Both the position numbers and the translations under genes were made by a program. Under the pieces are notes generated by a model. That model searched no databases, was not told the origin of the DNA, and saw only the letters and a program-made list of their open reading frames with translations. 45,417 nt of DNA from an uncultured Christensenella sp. (lineage in GTDB: Bacteria > Bacillota > Clostridia > Christensenellales > Borkfalkiaceae), in the NCBI GenBank assembly GCA_910578565.1, contig CAJTQF010000009.1, forward strand, positions 1-45,417. Direction: 5' to 3'. This document shows positions 38,579-45,417 of this stretch, in pieces (the stretch's first letter is position 1; every line of letters begins with the position of its first letter).

Positions 38579-40078
38579 TTAAATAATTTTTACCGGGTTT
38601 TCGGGCAGGGAAAAATCTTCGTCGCCCTTGCAGCGGAGATAAATCTGCTCGTTTGAAAATGATTTGTGCGGCACGGCGTAAACGGTCAGGTTTTTACTGC
38701 GCGATTTTATATCGGCGGTAATTTCCGCGCGGTCGCAAAGCCTGTTCAGTATTTCCGCGCTTACGTCCAGCCGTATTACCTTTTTCCCTTCGGCGGCAAG
38801 TTTCAGAATTTTCGCACGGATACAAAAAATTATGTAGTCCGCCGTCTTTCCGTATCCCGCGCCAGAGCAGGCGCGGCAGGGACGGACAAGCGCGGAAAGG
38901 GGGTTGGCCCCCGAACGCTTGCGCGTAAATTCAACAAGTCCCAGCCTTGACATGGGCGATACGCGGCACTTGACTTTGTCGTCCGCCAGCGCGCGTTCAA
39001 GCTCCTGAACGATTGCTTTCGAGTGCGCCGCTTTTTGCATATCGATAAAATCCACTACGATTATGCCGCCTATGTTTCTCAGGCGCACCTGCCGCGCAAT
39101 TTCCCGCGCCGCAAGCACGTTTGTATAATAGACGGTCTGTTCAAGGCTGTCTTCGCCCGTGAAACTGCCGGTGTTTACGTCAATTACGGTCAGAGCTTCG
39201 GTCTTTTCGATGACGATGTACCCGCCGTTTTCAAGCGCGGCGCGGGGGGAAGTCAGTTCTTCAATCTGCTGCGATATCCCCAGTTCTTCCAGCATATCCC
39301 CGTCGCTCCCGTGTAAAATCACGGGTCTGCGGCTGTCCGCGGGGAACAAGTCCATAAGCCCCGTAACCGCCTGCCTTAACGGCGCCGTGCCGACAACTAT
39401 TTTTTCAATGTCAGCGGCAAGCACGTCGCGCATAACCCTTATCGGCAGGGCGGCGTCAGTGTATAACAAGTCGCCGACTTCGGCGTTTTCAAAACTCTGC
39501 ACAACCCCCGCGTGAAGTTTGCGCAGGTAGTTCAGTTCGTTGACAATCTGTTCTCTTTTCTGGTAGGGCGCGGCTGTGCGGATAATCGCGCCTTCGCCGT
39601 CGCCTATAAGTTTTTTGACCGAGTACACAAGGCTTCCGCGCAGTTCCTTGTCGTCTATTTTTCGCGATACGCCCACAAAATGCAGGTCGGGCATATAGAT
39701 AAGGCTGTTGCCCACGTAAGACACGTGCGCCGTGACCCGCGCCCCCTTTTTGCCCACGGGGGGCTTTATTATCTGGACCATAATTTCGTCCCCTTCTTTA
39801 AGTTCGGGGAAAGCCGCCTGCACGCCATCCGCGTCAAGTCCCGCCGCGTCGGGCATAACGTCTTCGGCGGAAAAGTAGCAGTTGCGTTCAAGCCCGCAGT
39901 TTACGAAAGCCGCCTGCATACCGGGCAGAACGTTTTCAACCCTGCCCTTGTACACGTTGCCCACGACCGCGCCGTTGCCGCGTTTTTCGAATGCAAACTC
40001 TATGAGCTTGCCGTTTTCCGTCACAGCCGACTGGTCGAATCCGCAATAGTTGTTGAAATATATGGTCCTTTTAGACAT
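38579..40078 (-). CDS. rng: Ribonuclease E/G family protein
   Basis: The 499-residue endoribonuclease has an S1 domain (about 35-125, GNVYKGRVENVLPGMQAAFV), an RNase H-like/5'-sensor region, the DNase I-like catalytic domain with ALTVIDVNTGSFTG and GIIVVDFIDM (metal-binding aspartates of both motifs present), and the zinc-link cysteines in RPCRACSGAG. RNase G-type enzymes mature 16S rRNA and decay mRNA. AAAGGTGACTT precedes the ATG. It is the last gene of a three-gene minus-strand unit. An AACGGTT/AACCGTT hairpin overlaps the stop. Confidence 0.95.
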   Translation of the reverse strand: MSKRTIYFNNYCGFDQSAVTENGKLIEFAFEKRGNGAVVGNVYKGRVENVLPGMQAAFVNCGLERNCYFSAEDVMPDAAGLDADGVQAAFPELKEGDEIMVQIIKPPVGKKGARVTAHVSYVGNSLIYMPDLHFVGVSRKIDDKELRGSLVYSVKKLIGDGEGAIIRTAAPYQKREQIVNELNYLRKLHAGVVQSFENAEVGDLLYTDAALPIRVMRDVLAADIEKIVVGTAPLRQAVTGLMDLFPADSRRPVILHGSDGDMLEELGISQQIEELTSPRAALENGGYIVIEKTEALTVIDVNTGSFTGEDSLEQTVYYTNVLAAREIARQVRLRNIGGIIVVDFIDMQKAAHSKAIVQELERALADDKVKCRVSPMSRLGLVEFTRKRSGANPLSALVRPCRACSGAGYGKTADYIIFCIRAKILKLAAEGKKVIRLDVSAEILNRLCDRAEITADIKSRSKNLTVYAVPHKSFSNEQIYLRCKGDEDFSLPENPVKII

Positions 40079-40088
40079 AAGTCACCTT

Positions 40089-40679
40089 TTAAAAAGTGTA
40101 GTCGCCGTCGGCGCTTACTTTAATAAGTCCGCGCGTCGCGCCGCCGAATTCGCTTTCGAGAAATTCGCAGAATAGGTCGGGGCGCAGGTTGTTTTCGCCG
40201 CAGCCCAGCGTGAACGCGGTCTTGCCGCCGTCCTGACTTAAAGAGAGTACCCGCCGCCGTATATCCACTTCGCGCCCGCGTTTGTCGGTAATCACAATTT
40301 GCGCGCGGCTGAAAAATTTATCGGGGTCGAACCCGTCTATGCCTTCTGCCGTGTAGCTGCAACTTTTTACCGTATAGGCGTAGTTGGGGTTAAAGTCAAA
40401 AATTTTATAGGCGGTACATTTTATACCGTCGGGCGAGCAGGCGTTGAACGCGGCTGAAAAATCGCCGCCGAATTCGCAGTCCGCCGCGCAGTATTCCGCA
40501 ACCGATTTAATGCCCAGCCCCAGCGGGTTGTTCATGTAAATTCTTGGGTGGGGGTTAAAACCTTCGCTGTGCTTTAACTCTATCCCCGCGCGCTTGAACG
40601 TGCGGCAGATGTGCCTTAAAAGGTCAAGGTGGGAAAGGTATTCCGCCCCGTCTGTTTTTGTGTATCTGAAAGCAATCAT
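40089..40679 (-). CDS. TIGR03936-family protein (DUF2344), radical SAM partner
   Basis: The 196-residue protein has the family start IAFRYTKTDGAEYLSHLDLLRHICRTFKRAGI and SEGFNPHPRIYMNNPLGLGI. It is normally encoded next to, or fused to, the TIGR03960 radical SAM protein, as here (18 bp gap). The joint function is not established in my knowledge; linkage to RNase G suggests a role in RNA or ribosome modification, which is inference. Confidence 0.9.
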   Translation of the reverse strand: MIAFRYTKTDGAEYLSHLDLLRHICRTFKRAGIELKHSEGFNPHPRIYMNNPLGLGIKSVAEYCAADCEFGGDFSAAFNACSPDGIKCTAYKIFDFNPNYAYTVKSCSYTAEGIDGFDPDKFFSRAQIVITDKRGREVDIRRRVLSLSQDGGKTAFTLGCGENNLRPDLFCEFLESEFGGATRGLIKVSADGDYTF

Positions 40680-40697
40680 AATTATCCGTTAGCTTGT

Positions 40698-42494
40698 TTA
40701 TAACGTTTGTTTTGTGGCGGCGGGGCAACTCTTCTGCATACCGCAACCCTTGCAGGAGTCAAGGCAACTGCCCGTAACTTCGCCGGCATACGCGCGCTTT
40801 TTTTCTGACAGTAAAAACTTTTTCGTCACGCCTATATCTATAAAGTCCCAAGGCAGAATTTCGTCTTCGCCGCGGCTGCGCGTGTAATCGCGCGGGGTTA
40901 TGCCCGCCTGTCCGAACGCTTTTTCCCAGCCGTCTTTGTTTAATCGGTTGTCCCAGCCGTCGAATATGCAGCCGTTCAGGTAGGCGAAAAGTATCGCCTT
41001 GCCGAGTTTTCTGTCGCCGCGCGCAAGCACCGCTTCGAGCTCGGCGGTAAAGTCGTCGCTCCAGTTCAGAATAACGCCCTTGGCTTTCATTCCGTCGATA
41101 AGCGCGCGCCGCCTTTGTTCCATTTGCTCTTTTGAAATCTGCTCTTCCCACTGGAATGGGGTAAAGGGCTTGGGTATAAATGTGGAGCAGGACACTGAAA
41201 TTCTGAGCTGTTTTTTGCGCGGCTTTTTTCTGTACGCGCCCTTTATGTATGCGCATATTTTACCTATCTCTTTCAGGTCTTCGTCCCGTTCGGTGGGCAG
41301 TCCCATCATAAAGTACAGCTTGACCGCAGAATAGCCTTGGTCAAACGCGCTTTCCGCCGCGCGTAAAATTTCTTCTTCGGTGATATCTTTGTTTATAACG
41401 TTTCTCAGTCTCTGGCTGCCCGCTTCGGGCGCGAAGGTAAGGGATACCCGCCGCGAGTCCTGTGCAAAGTCGCCTTCGAAGCTGTCCACTCTCAAAGACG
41501 GCAACGCCAGCCGCGTACCGTTCGGCAAATTTTCTTTAAGGCTCTTTAACAGTCCGCGCAAGTCAGGGTAGTCGCCCGTGGAAAGGGAGTTAAGGCTGAC
41601 TTCGTTATATCCCGTGGAATTTATAAGCGAGCAAGCCTGCCCTGTCAGTTTTTCAACGCTGCGCGGGCGGACCGGGCGGTAAATAAATCCCGCCTGGCAA
41701 AACCGGCAACCGCGGTAACAGCCGCGCATAACTTCTATCACCGCCCTGTCGTGCACGCTTTCGCAGTTGGGTACGGCAAAAGTTTCCGGAAAAACTTCTT
41801 CGTCCAGATTTTGAACCTGCGCCTTTTTTACTTTCGCAATTCCGTCAAAGCGGATTATTTTTCCGTTTTCGTAAACGGGCTTTGTGAGCGCGGGGATATA
41901 CACTCCGTCCAGTTTCGAAGCGGCTGCGTAAAACTCAGCCGTTTTGCCGCCGTGCTTTAAATAAAGTCGGGCAACGTCCGCGTCAACCCTTTCGCCGTCG
42001 CCTATAAAAACCAAATCCACAAAATCGGCAAGCGGTTCGGGGTTTACGGCGCAAGGTCCGCCAATGGTAATAAGCGGGTAATTTCCGTTTTTGCGGTCCT
42101 TGCTTAAAAGCGGTATGCCCGCAAGGTCCAGCATGTACAAAAGATTGGTATACGACAGTTCGAACTGCATTGAAAAACCGAGTATGTCGAATTCGGCAAG
42201 CGGTTTTTTAAGCCCGAGCGAGTAAAGTGGCACGCCCCGCTTTTTAAGCCCCTGACCGAAATCTTCGGCGGGCGCAAAACAAAAATCTGCGCAAAAGCCG
42301 CTTTTGAGCAGGCTTTCCGCAACAATTTTAATGCCTAAATTGCTCATCCCCACTTCGTATAAATCGGGGAAACACAGGCAAAAATCAAGTTCGCTCTCTT
42401 TGAGCGCGGGCGAGCCGAATTCGCCGCCCGTGTAGCGCGACGGTTTTTCGACCGAAAGCAAAAGGGGGCGCAGGCTGTCAATATCTACCTTCAT
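40698..42494 (-). CDS. TIGR03960-family B12-binding radical SAM protein
   Basis: The 598-residue protein has an N-terminal Rossmann/B12-binding-like domain (to about 200) and a radical SAM domain with C259-x3-C263-x2-C266 (MRGCYRGCRFCQAGF). The C-terminal region ends in a cysteine-rich segment (SCLDSCKGCGMQKSCPA) that may hold a second cluster. It should generate a 5'-deoxyadenosyl radical; its substrate is unknown. I chose ATG 42494 (MKVDIDSLRP); a start 12 codons earlier at 42530 lies in the promoter. The -10 ends 7 bases before this ATG and there is no ribosome binding site. Confidence 0.92.
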   Translation of the reverse strand: MKVDIDSLRPLLLSVEKPSRYTGGEFGSPALKESELDFCLCFPDLYEVGMSNLGIKIVAESLLKSGFCADFCFAPAEDFGQGLKKRGVPLYSLGLKKPLAEFDILGFSMQFELSYTNLLYMLDLAGIPLLSKDRKNGNYPLITIGGPCAVNPEPLADFVDLVFIGDGERVDADVARLYLKHGGKTAEFYAAASKLDGVYIPALTKPVYENGKIIRFDGIAKVKKAQVQNLDEEVFPETFAVPNCESVHDRAVIEVMRGCYRGCRFCQAGFIYRPVRPRSVEKLTGQACSLINSTGYNEVSLNSLSTGDYPDLRGLLKSLKENLPNGTRLALPSLRVDSFEGDFAQDSRRVSLTFAPEAGSQRLRNVINKDITEEEILRAAESAFDQGYSAVKLYFMMGLPTERDEDLKEIGKICAYIKGAYRKKPRKKQLRISVSCSTFIPKPFTPFQWEEQISKEQMEQRRRALIDGMKAKGVILNWSDDFTAELEAVLARGDRKLGKAILFAYLNGCIFDGWDNRLNKDGWEKAFGQAGITPRDYTRSRGEDEILPWDFIDIGVTKKFLLSEKKRAYAGEVTGSCLDSCKGCGMQKSCPAATKQTL

Positions 42495-42501
42495 ATTGTC
42501 A

Positions 42502-42530
42502 ATTATATAATACCTTAAAAATATAATCAA
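42502..42530 (-). promoter_or_regulatory. Promoter of the TIGR03960 operon, leaderless layout
   Basis: Minus strand TTGATT (42530-42525), 17 bases, TATAAT (42507-42502), then TGACAAT and ATG 42494. The transcription start should fall on or one base before the ATG. Confidence 0.75.
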
Positions 42531-42558
42531 TAAAATTAGGTTTAATTTAAGGGTTTAA

Positions 42559-42587
42559 TTGACAAGCAAACGGTTTATCAATATAAT
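42559..42587 (+). promoter_or_regulatory. Promoter of the SecB-like gene
   Basis: TTGACA (42559-42564), 17-base spacer, TATAAT (42582-42587): full consensus. It is divergent from the promoter at 42502-42530. A 25-nt leader with TTAGGAGA follows. Confidence 0.9.
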
Positions 42588-42618
42588 AGAAGTATATTTC
42601 TTAGGAGAAACCAAAACA

Positions 42619-43056
42619 ATGAAAATCGATTTCAAAGGTATAACGGCTGAAGAGCTGTCTTTCAAATTAAACCGCGTAAAACTCAACCCCGAAGACAAGC
42701 TGGACATTAAACCCCAGTTTTCAAGACAGGTAAGAAAAGTCAACGGCAACGAAAAGCTGAACTTTATCGCTCTTTCGGTCAAAATCGAATCCACCGAAAA
42801 AGAACCTAAGCCTTTCGATATAAACGCAACGCTTGTGGGCGTTTTCGAAGTGACGGAATTAAGGAACGAAAAAGAAGAGAGAAACTTCGTAATCGAAGGT
42901 ACGAAAATAATTTATCCCTACCTGCGTTCGGCGGTTACAAACCTTACGGCAAACGCGTTTATCGCGCCTTTGAATCTTCCCGTAATTTCAGGTCCCATCT
43001 TCCCCGAAGACAGAGACCAGTTTGCATTCACTACCGGCGGCGGCAATCTCAACTGA
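42619..43056 (+). CDS. SecB-like chaperone
   Basis: The 145-residue protein is predicted to be a SecB-type export or folding chaperone. The resemblance is in the strand pattern and above all in the C-terminal segment IIYPYLRSAVTNLTANAFIA followed by PLNLPVI, which matches the conserved helix and PxNLxP motif of the SecB family. SecB is typical of proteobacteria; related solitary or toxin-antitoxin-linked proteins exist in some Gram-positives. No toxin or antitoxin gene is adjacent here. It has its own consensus promoter and terminator. ATG 42619 follows AGGAG; an earlier in-frame start at 42559 is within the promoter. Confidence 0.7.
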   Translation: MKIDFKGITAEELSFKLNRVKLNPEDKLDIKPQFSRQVRKVNGNEKLNFIALSVKIESTEKEPKPFDINATLVGVFEVTELRNEKEERNFVIEGTKIIYPYLRSAVTNLTANAFIAPLNLPVISGPIFPEDRDQFAFTTGGGNLN

Positions 43057-43090
43057 TTTGCCCGTACGGTGAACTTTAAAATTTAACCGT

Positions 43091-43125
43091 AAAGCCGCCC
43101 GCGGATAATCCGCGGGCGGCTTTTT
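43091..43125 (+). terminator. Terminator after the SecB-like gene
   Basis: GCCGCCCGCGGA (43094-43105) pairs with TCCGCGGGCGGC (43109-43120) around TAA, with AAA before and five T after. Confidence 0.9.
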
Positions 43126-43497
43126 AAACGGCGTAAAGTATGGCTTTTGCCGCTTGTAGCCGCCAAAAGAAAGCCGCAGATTAACGGGAACCACAACATA
43201 TTGTGGTTGTAAAAATTGGCAACCACAAGTTTTTATTTTTTCATAAAAAGGGTTGAAAATGTCGAATTTGCGTGTTATAATTTTAATACTTAAAGTGTCA
43301 GTGTTATCCTGAGCGAATGTAAAGCGTCGTTTCCGGCGAAGACGGGAAATCCCGTGGGGAAGAGACATTCTTCGCTACGCTTTGCGCCGTATTAATATTT
43401 TTTAAATTAAGGGGCGCAAACCGTCGCTCAGCTCGGGCAGAATGACAAAGTAATACTCAGAATGACAGTTTAATAACATTAAATATATTTGATATTT
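43126..43497 (+). repeat. Gene-free stretch with REP-like repeat array
   Basis: No gene is seen. From about 43300 to 43468 lie pieces of the REP-like repeat: ATCCTGAGCGAATG, then a CCGTGGG region, ACATTCTTCGCTACGC, GCTCAGCTCGGGCAGAATGACA and CTCAGAATGACA. The pieces are in both orientations, so RNA from here could fold into a long imperfect hairpin. GTTGTGG/CCACAAC short inverted repeats occur near 43190-43226. Confidence 0.55.
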
Positions 43498-43510
43498 AAG
43501 GAGATACGAA

Positions 43511-45417
43511 ATGATAAAAAATAGAGTAAAAGGTACCCGTATAGGGGGGGGGGTCACACTTTCTGAAATAAGCCGCGGCAAGCGCCTATGGCTGTCTTTA
43601 ATACTGTCTTTTGTATGCGCAGCATTGGTATGCTGTGCTTTTATACTGCCCAAAAATACCTATAAGAGTGCAAGCGCTGCCACTATAAGCGGCGATATTT
43701 ACGACTCTGCAAACAAGCAGTTTAATACTGAAAATTGCAACGCTTTATTTAAGGCTATTACAAAAAATACTTCGGCATCGTTCGGGGATGTAATGAAGTT
43801 TGCCGAAAAACCGCAAACTTATGCTTCTATGAATAACACAACCGTTAAATTCGGCGGATTTGACTGGTATGCAACCTATCTCACAAAAGTGGGCGGAGAA
43901 GTTATTTTAACTTTGTGGTACGCAAACAGCAATCCGAATATTAATGAATACTGGAATATGGGATATAGTAATACGGAAGGCGATTATCCTTCCAGTATGT
44001 ACGGTACAAGTTATGTCCGTGCAAGTATTAACAGTGGTGACGGTAAAACACGGCAATACTATTCTAATCCTACAAATTTACAAGCAATGTCGTCGTCTAC
44101 AGCCATTGGTAAGCAATTTTCACTGTTTACAAATACAGAACTTAAAGAATATATTGCTACGCCTGCGCAAGTACAATATCAGGCACATCAAAATCATAAA
44201 GGCATTGTATTCGAATATACTTTAAATAATGAAGATTTTGCCGGTCCCGACGGTGAAACAAATTACGGCAGCGTAAACAGTTTTGTAAATAAAACCGGTT
44301 ATGACGCGTGGAAAGACGATTTGCTGTGGTTGCCCAGCCTTACAGAAACAGGCGCGCCCGGTAATTCTCGTCTGGGAATGTGGAAAATGGATATTACAAG
44401 TGCATTGTCGCTTACCAGTTGGATGTGGTTGAGATCTGCAGGTTTCGGAGACAATTGCAGAGTGTTAACATTAACAAACACAGCGCAAGAATATATTTTT
44501 GGTACTGATACTGTTCACTATACGACTACAATACGACCTGCATTGCATTTGAATTTATCGAAAGCATTCGGTTTGTCAGACCCTACTGACGTAGAAGTAA
44601 ATTACAACGGTTCAAATCAGACAATGGATGATGTCGCCACTACGGATAAAACTTGGTATGACAGCAATTTAATGGACTTGACTTATCCTGACAGCATGAT
44701 GAATGTTGGCACTTATTCCGTGAAAGTGGAGTTAAATGCAAAAACAATAGAAAGCGGTATAAAGTTTTTAAGCGAACCCGATACAAGCAAAGGTGAAAGC
44801 GAAACTGTCAGATATTTCAATTTTATAATTAAGCCACAACTTGTTACTTTGCCGGAGATAATAGACAGCGAGCAAGTATATAAAGGGTCGGAATATACGT
44901 TTGACATAGACAGCAATTATAATTCCGTAATAATGGACGTAGAAGTTCCGACAGACTTGACGTGGGACTCTGGCGACAAGCAGTTCAAAGCGACGTACGC
45001 GGGGACGTATAACGTAATCTTCAAGCTGAAAGACACAAAGAATTATGCGTGGGATATCGGCGGCGGCACGTCGTCGGACCAGACGGTACCCATAGTCATA
45101 AACAAAAAAGAACTGACGGCGATAGTGGACTCTACGTCAGAGGCGACAATGGAGTGGTCGTTGGGCGACAGCGGCACGGTAACAATAAAACCCGTAGCGT
45201 GCGGCAGCGACGCGGTAAGTCTTGCGCTGTACTACGTAAGCACAACGGGCGCGGAGCGCTCTAACGCGGTTAACGGACATACGATAGACGTGTCCAAGAT
45301 ATCGTCCATAGGCACGTACACGTTGCGCGTGAAAATAATCACTGACAAGAACGACGCGCGATATAACGAAATAAACGAAAACTATATAATCAGCGGCACG
45401 GACGGTAAGTACGACCT
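43511..45417 (+). CDS. Large secreted surface protein (partial), with G10 tract
   Basis: An open frame of 635 codons runs from ATG 43511 (AAGGAGATACGAA upstream) to the window edge with no stop. Residues 1-25 are cytosolic (MIKNRVKGTRIGGGVTLSEI), then a signal peptide (about 26-54, ending SASA). Residues about 60-350 form a domain with MWLRSAGFGDNCRV (W304 region) and IRPALHLNLSKA (R342), the pattern of DUF6273-type domains in Clostridia surface proteins. From about residue 355 on, Ig-like repeat modules follow. A run of ten G (43544-43553) encodes GGG before the signal peptide; 9 or 11 G would lead to a stop within six codons. Composition changes near 44900 from AT-rich to GC-richer. Confidence 0.85.
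   Translation, partial: MIKNRVKGTRIGGGVTLSEISRGKRLWLSLILSFVCAALVCCAFILPKNTYKSASAATISGDIYDSANKQFNTENCNALFKAITKNTSASFGDVMKFAEKPQTYASMNNTTVKFGGFDWYATYLTKVGGEVILTLWYANSNPNINEYWNMGYSNTEGDYPSSMYGTSYVRASINSGDGKTRQYYSNPTNLQAMSSSTAIGKQFSLFTNTELKEYIATPAQVQYQAHQNHKGIVFEYTLNNEDFAGPDGETNYGSVNSFVNKTGYDAWKDDLLWLPSLTETGAPGNSRLGMWKMDITSALSLTSWMWLRSAGFGDNCRVLTLTNTAQEYIFGTDTVHYTTTIRPALHLNLSKAFGLSDPTDVEVNYNGSNQTMDDVATTDKTWYDSNLMDLTYPDSMMNVGTYSVKVELNAKTIESGIKFLSEPDTSKGESETVRYFNFIIKPQLVTLPEIIDSEQVYKGSEYTFDIDSNYNSVIMDVEVPTDLTWDSGDKQFKATYAGTYNVIFKLKDTKNYAWDIGGGTSSDQTVPIVINKKELTAIVDSTSEATMEWSLGDSGTVTIKPVACGSDAVSLALYYVSTTGAERSNAVNGHTIDVSKISSIGTYTLRVKIITDKNDARYNEINENYIISGTDGKYD
43544..43553 (+). repeat. Homopolymeric G10 tract, candidate phase-variation switch
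   Basis: Ten consecutive G lie in codons 12-15 of the surface-protein gene. With 10 G the frame continues (ON). With 11 the reading becomes GGT CAC ACT TTC TGA, with 9 it becomes TCA CAC TTT CTG AAA TAA. This is the layout of slipped-strand contingency loci. Homopolymers are also prone to assembly error. Confidence 0.65.

Noticed and set aside
39512..40123. 203-codon frame on the plus strand
   Set aside because: It is antisense to rng and crosses into the next gene; no start signal.
1..45417. tRNA, rRNA, CRISPR array or insertion sequence
   Set aside because: I saw no TpsiC-arm pattern, no regularly spaced short repeats and no transposase-like frame. Detection by eye is limited, so a tRNAscan or CRISPR search would be the decisive check.

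Overview
The window looks like a chromosomal segment of an uncultured, low-to-mid GC Gram-positive bacterium of the Clostridia (Bacillota). Evidence: the complete S10-spc-alpha ribosomal cluster in Firmicutes order, including a KOW-domain protein between map and infA; a zinc-type S14, S4 and L31; the order rpmE - DUF1385 - prmC - prfA; the order TIGR03960 - TIGR03936 - rng; lipoproteins with a lipobox but no outer-membrane genes; and TTGACA-N17-TATAAT promoters. Assignment below class is not possible from sequence reading alone.

Layout. 1-460: tail of an upstream gene, a terminator, a consensus promoter and a 234-nt leader with an internal terminator-like hairpin. 463-17150: 31 cotranscribed-looking genes, rpsJ to rplQ, for ribosomal proteins, SecY, adenylate kinase, methionine aminopeptidase, IF1 and RNA polymerase alpha. 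The cluster is interrupted by unusually long spacers that hold two small repeat families and several hairpins. 17222-21720: an accessory island with three tandem paralogous lipoproteins, each with its own copied promoter, then a secreted subtilase whose C-terminus is a Hint (hedgehog/intein-type) domain. 21751-25190: a small membrane protein and, on the minus strand, a YfcE-type phosphoesterase, a cardiolipin synthase and an MDR-family protein without the catalytic zinc ligands. 25267-28548: rpmE, a DUF1385-PrmC fusion gene and prfA. 28790-32594: an iron locus (Cys-rich protein, DtxR-like regulator, feoA, feoB, small FeoB-associated Cys protein) with palindromic operator candidates. 32793-38441: mostly single genes (DUF4926-like repeat protein, XRE regulator, aminotransferase, P-loop protein, thrC, iron-sulfur flavoprotein), most followed by strong terminators. 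38579-42530 (minus): rng, TIGR03936 and radical SAM TIGR03960. 42559-43125: SecB-like chaperone. 43511-end: a large secreted surface protein, cut by the window edge, with a run of ten G in its fifth-line of codons before the signal peptide.

Most notable. (1) Six genes have a good -10 box 6-9 nt before the ATG and no Shine-Dalgarno sequence, so their mRNAs should be leaderless or nearly so, which is uncommon in Firmicutes. (2) The G10 tract at 43544-43553 keeps the surface-protein frame open; changing it by one base either way meets a stop within a few codons, as in a phase-variable contingency gene. (3) The subtilase-Hint fusion and the surface protein are compositional mosaics, suggesting exchangeable modules. 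(4) DUF1385 and PrmC are one continuous protein. (5) Two small repeat families sit inside the ribosomal operon at gene boundaries.

I saw no tRNA, rRNA, CRISPR array, insertion sequence or origin.
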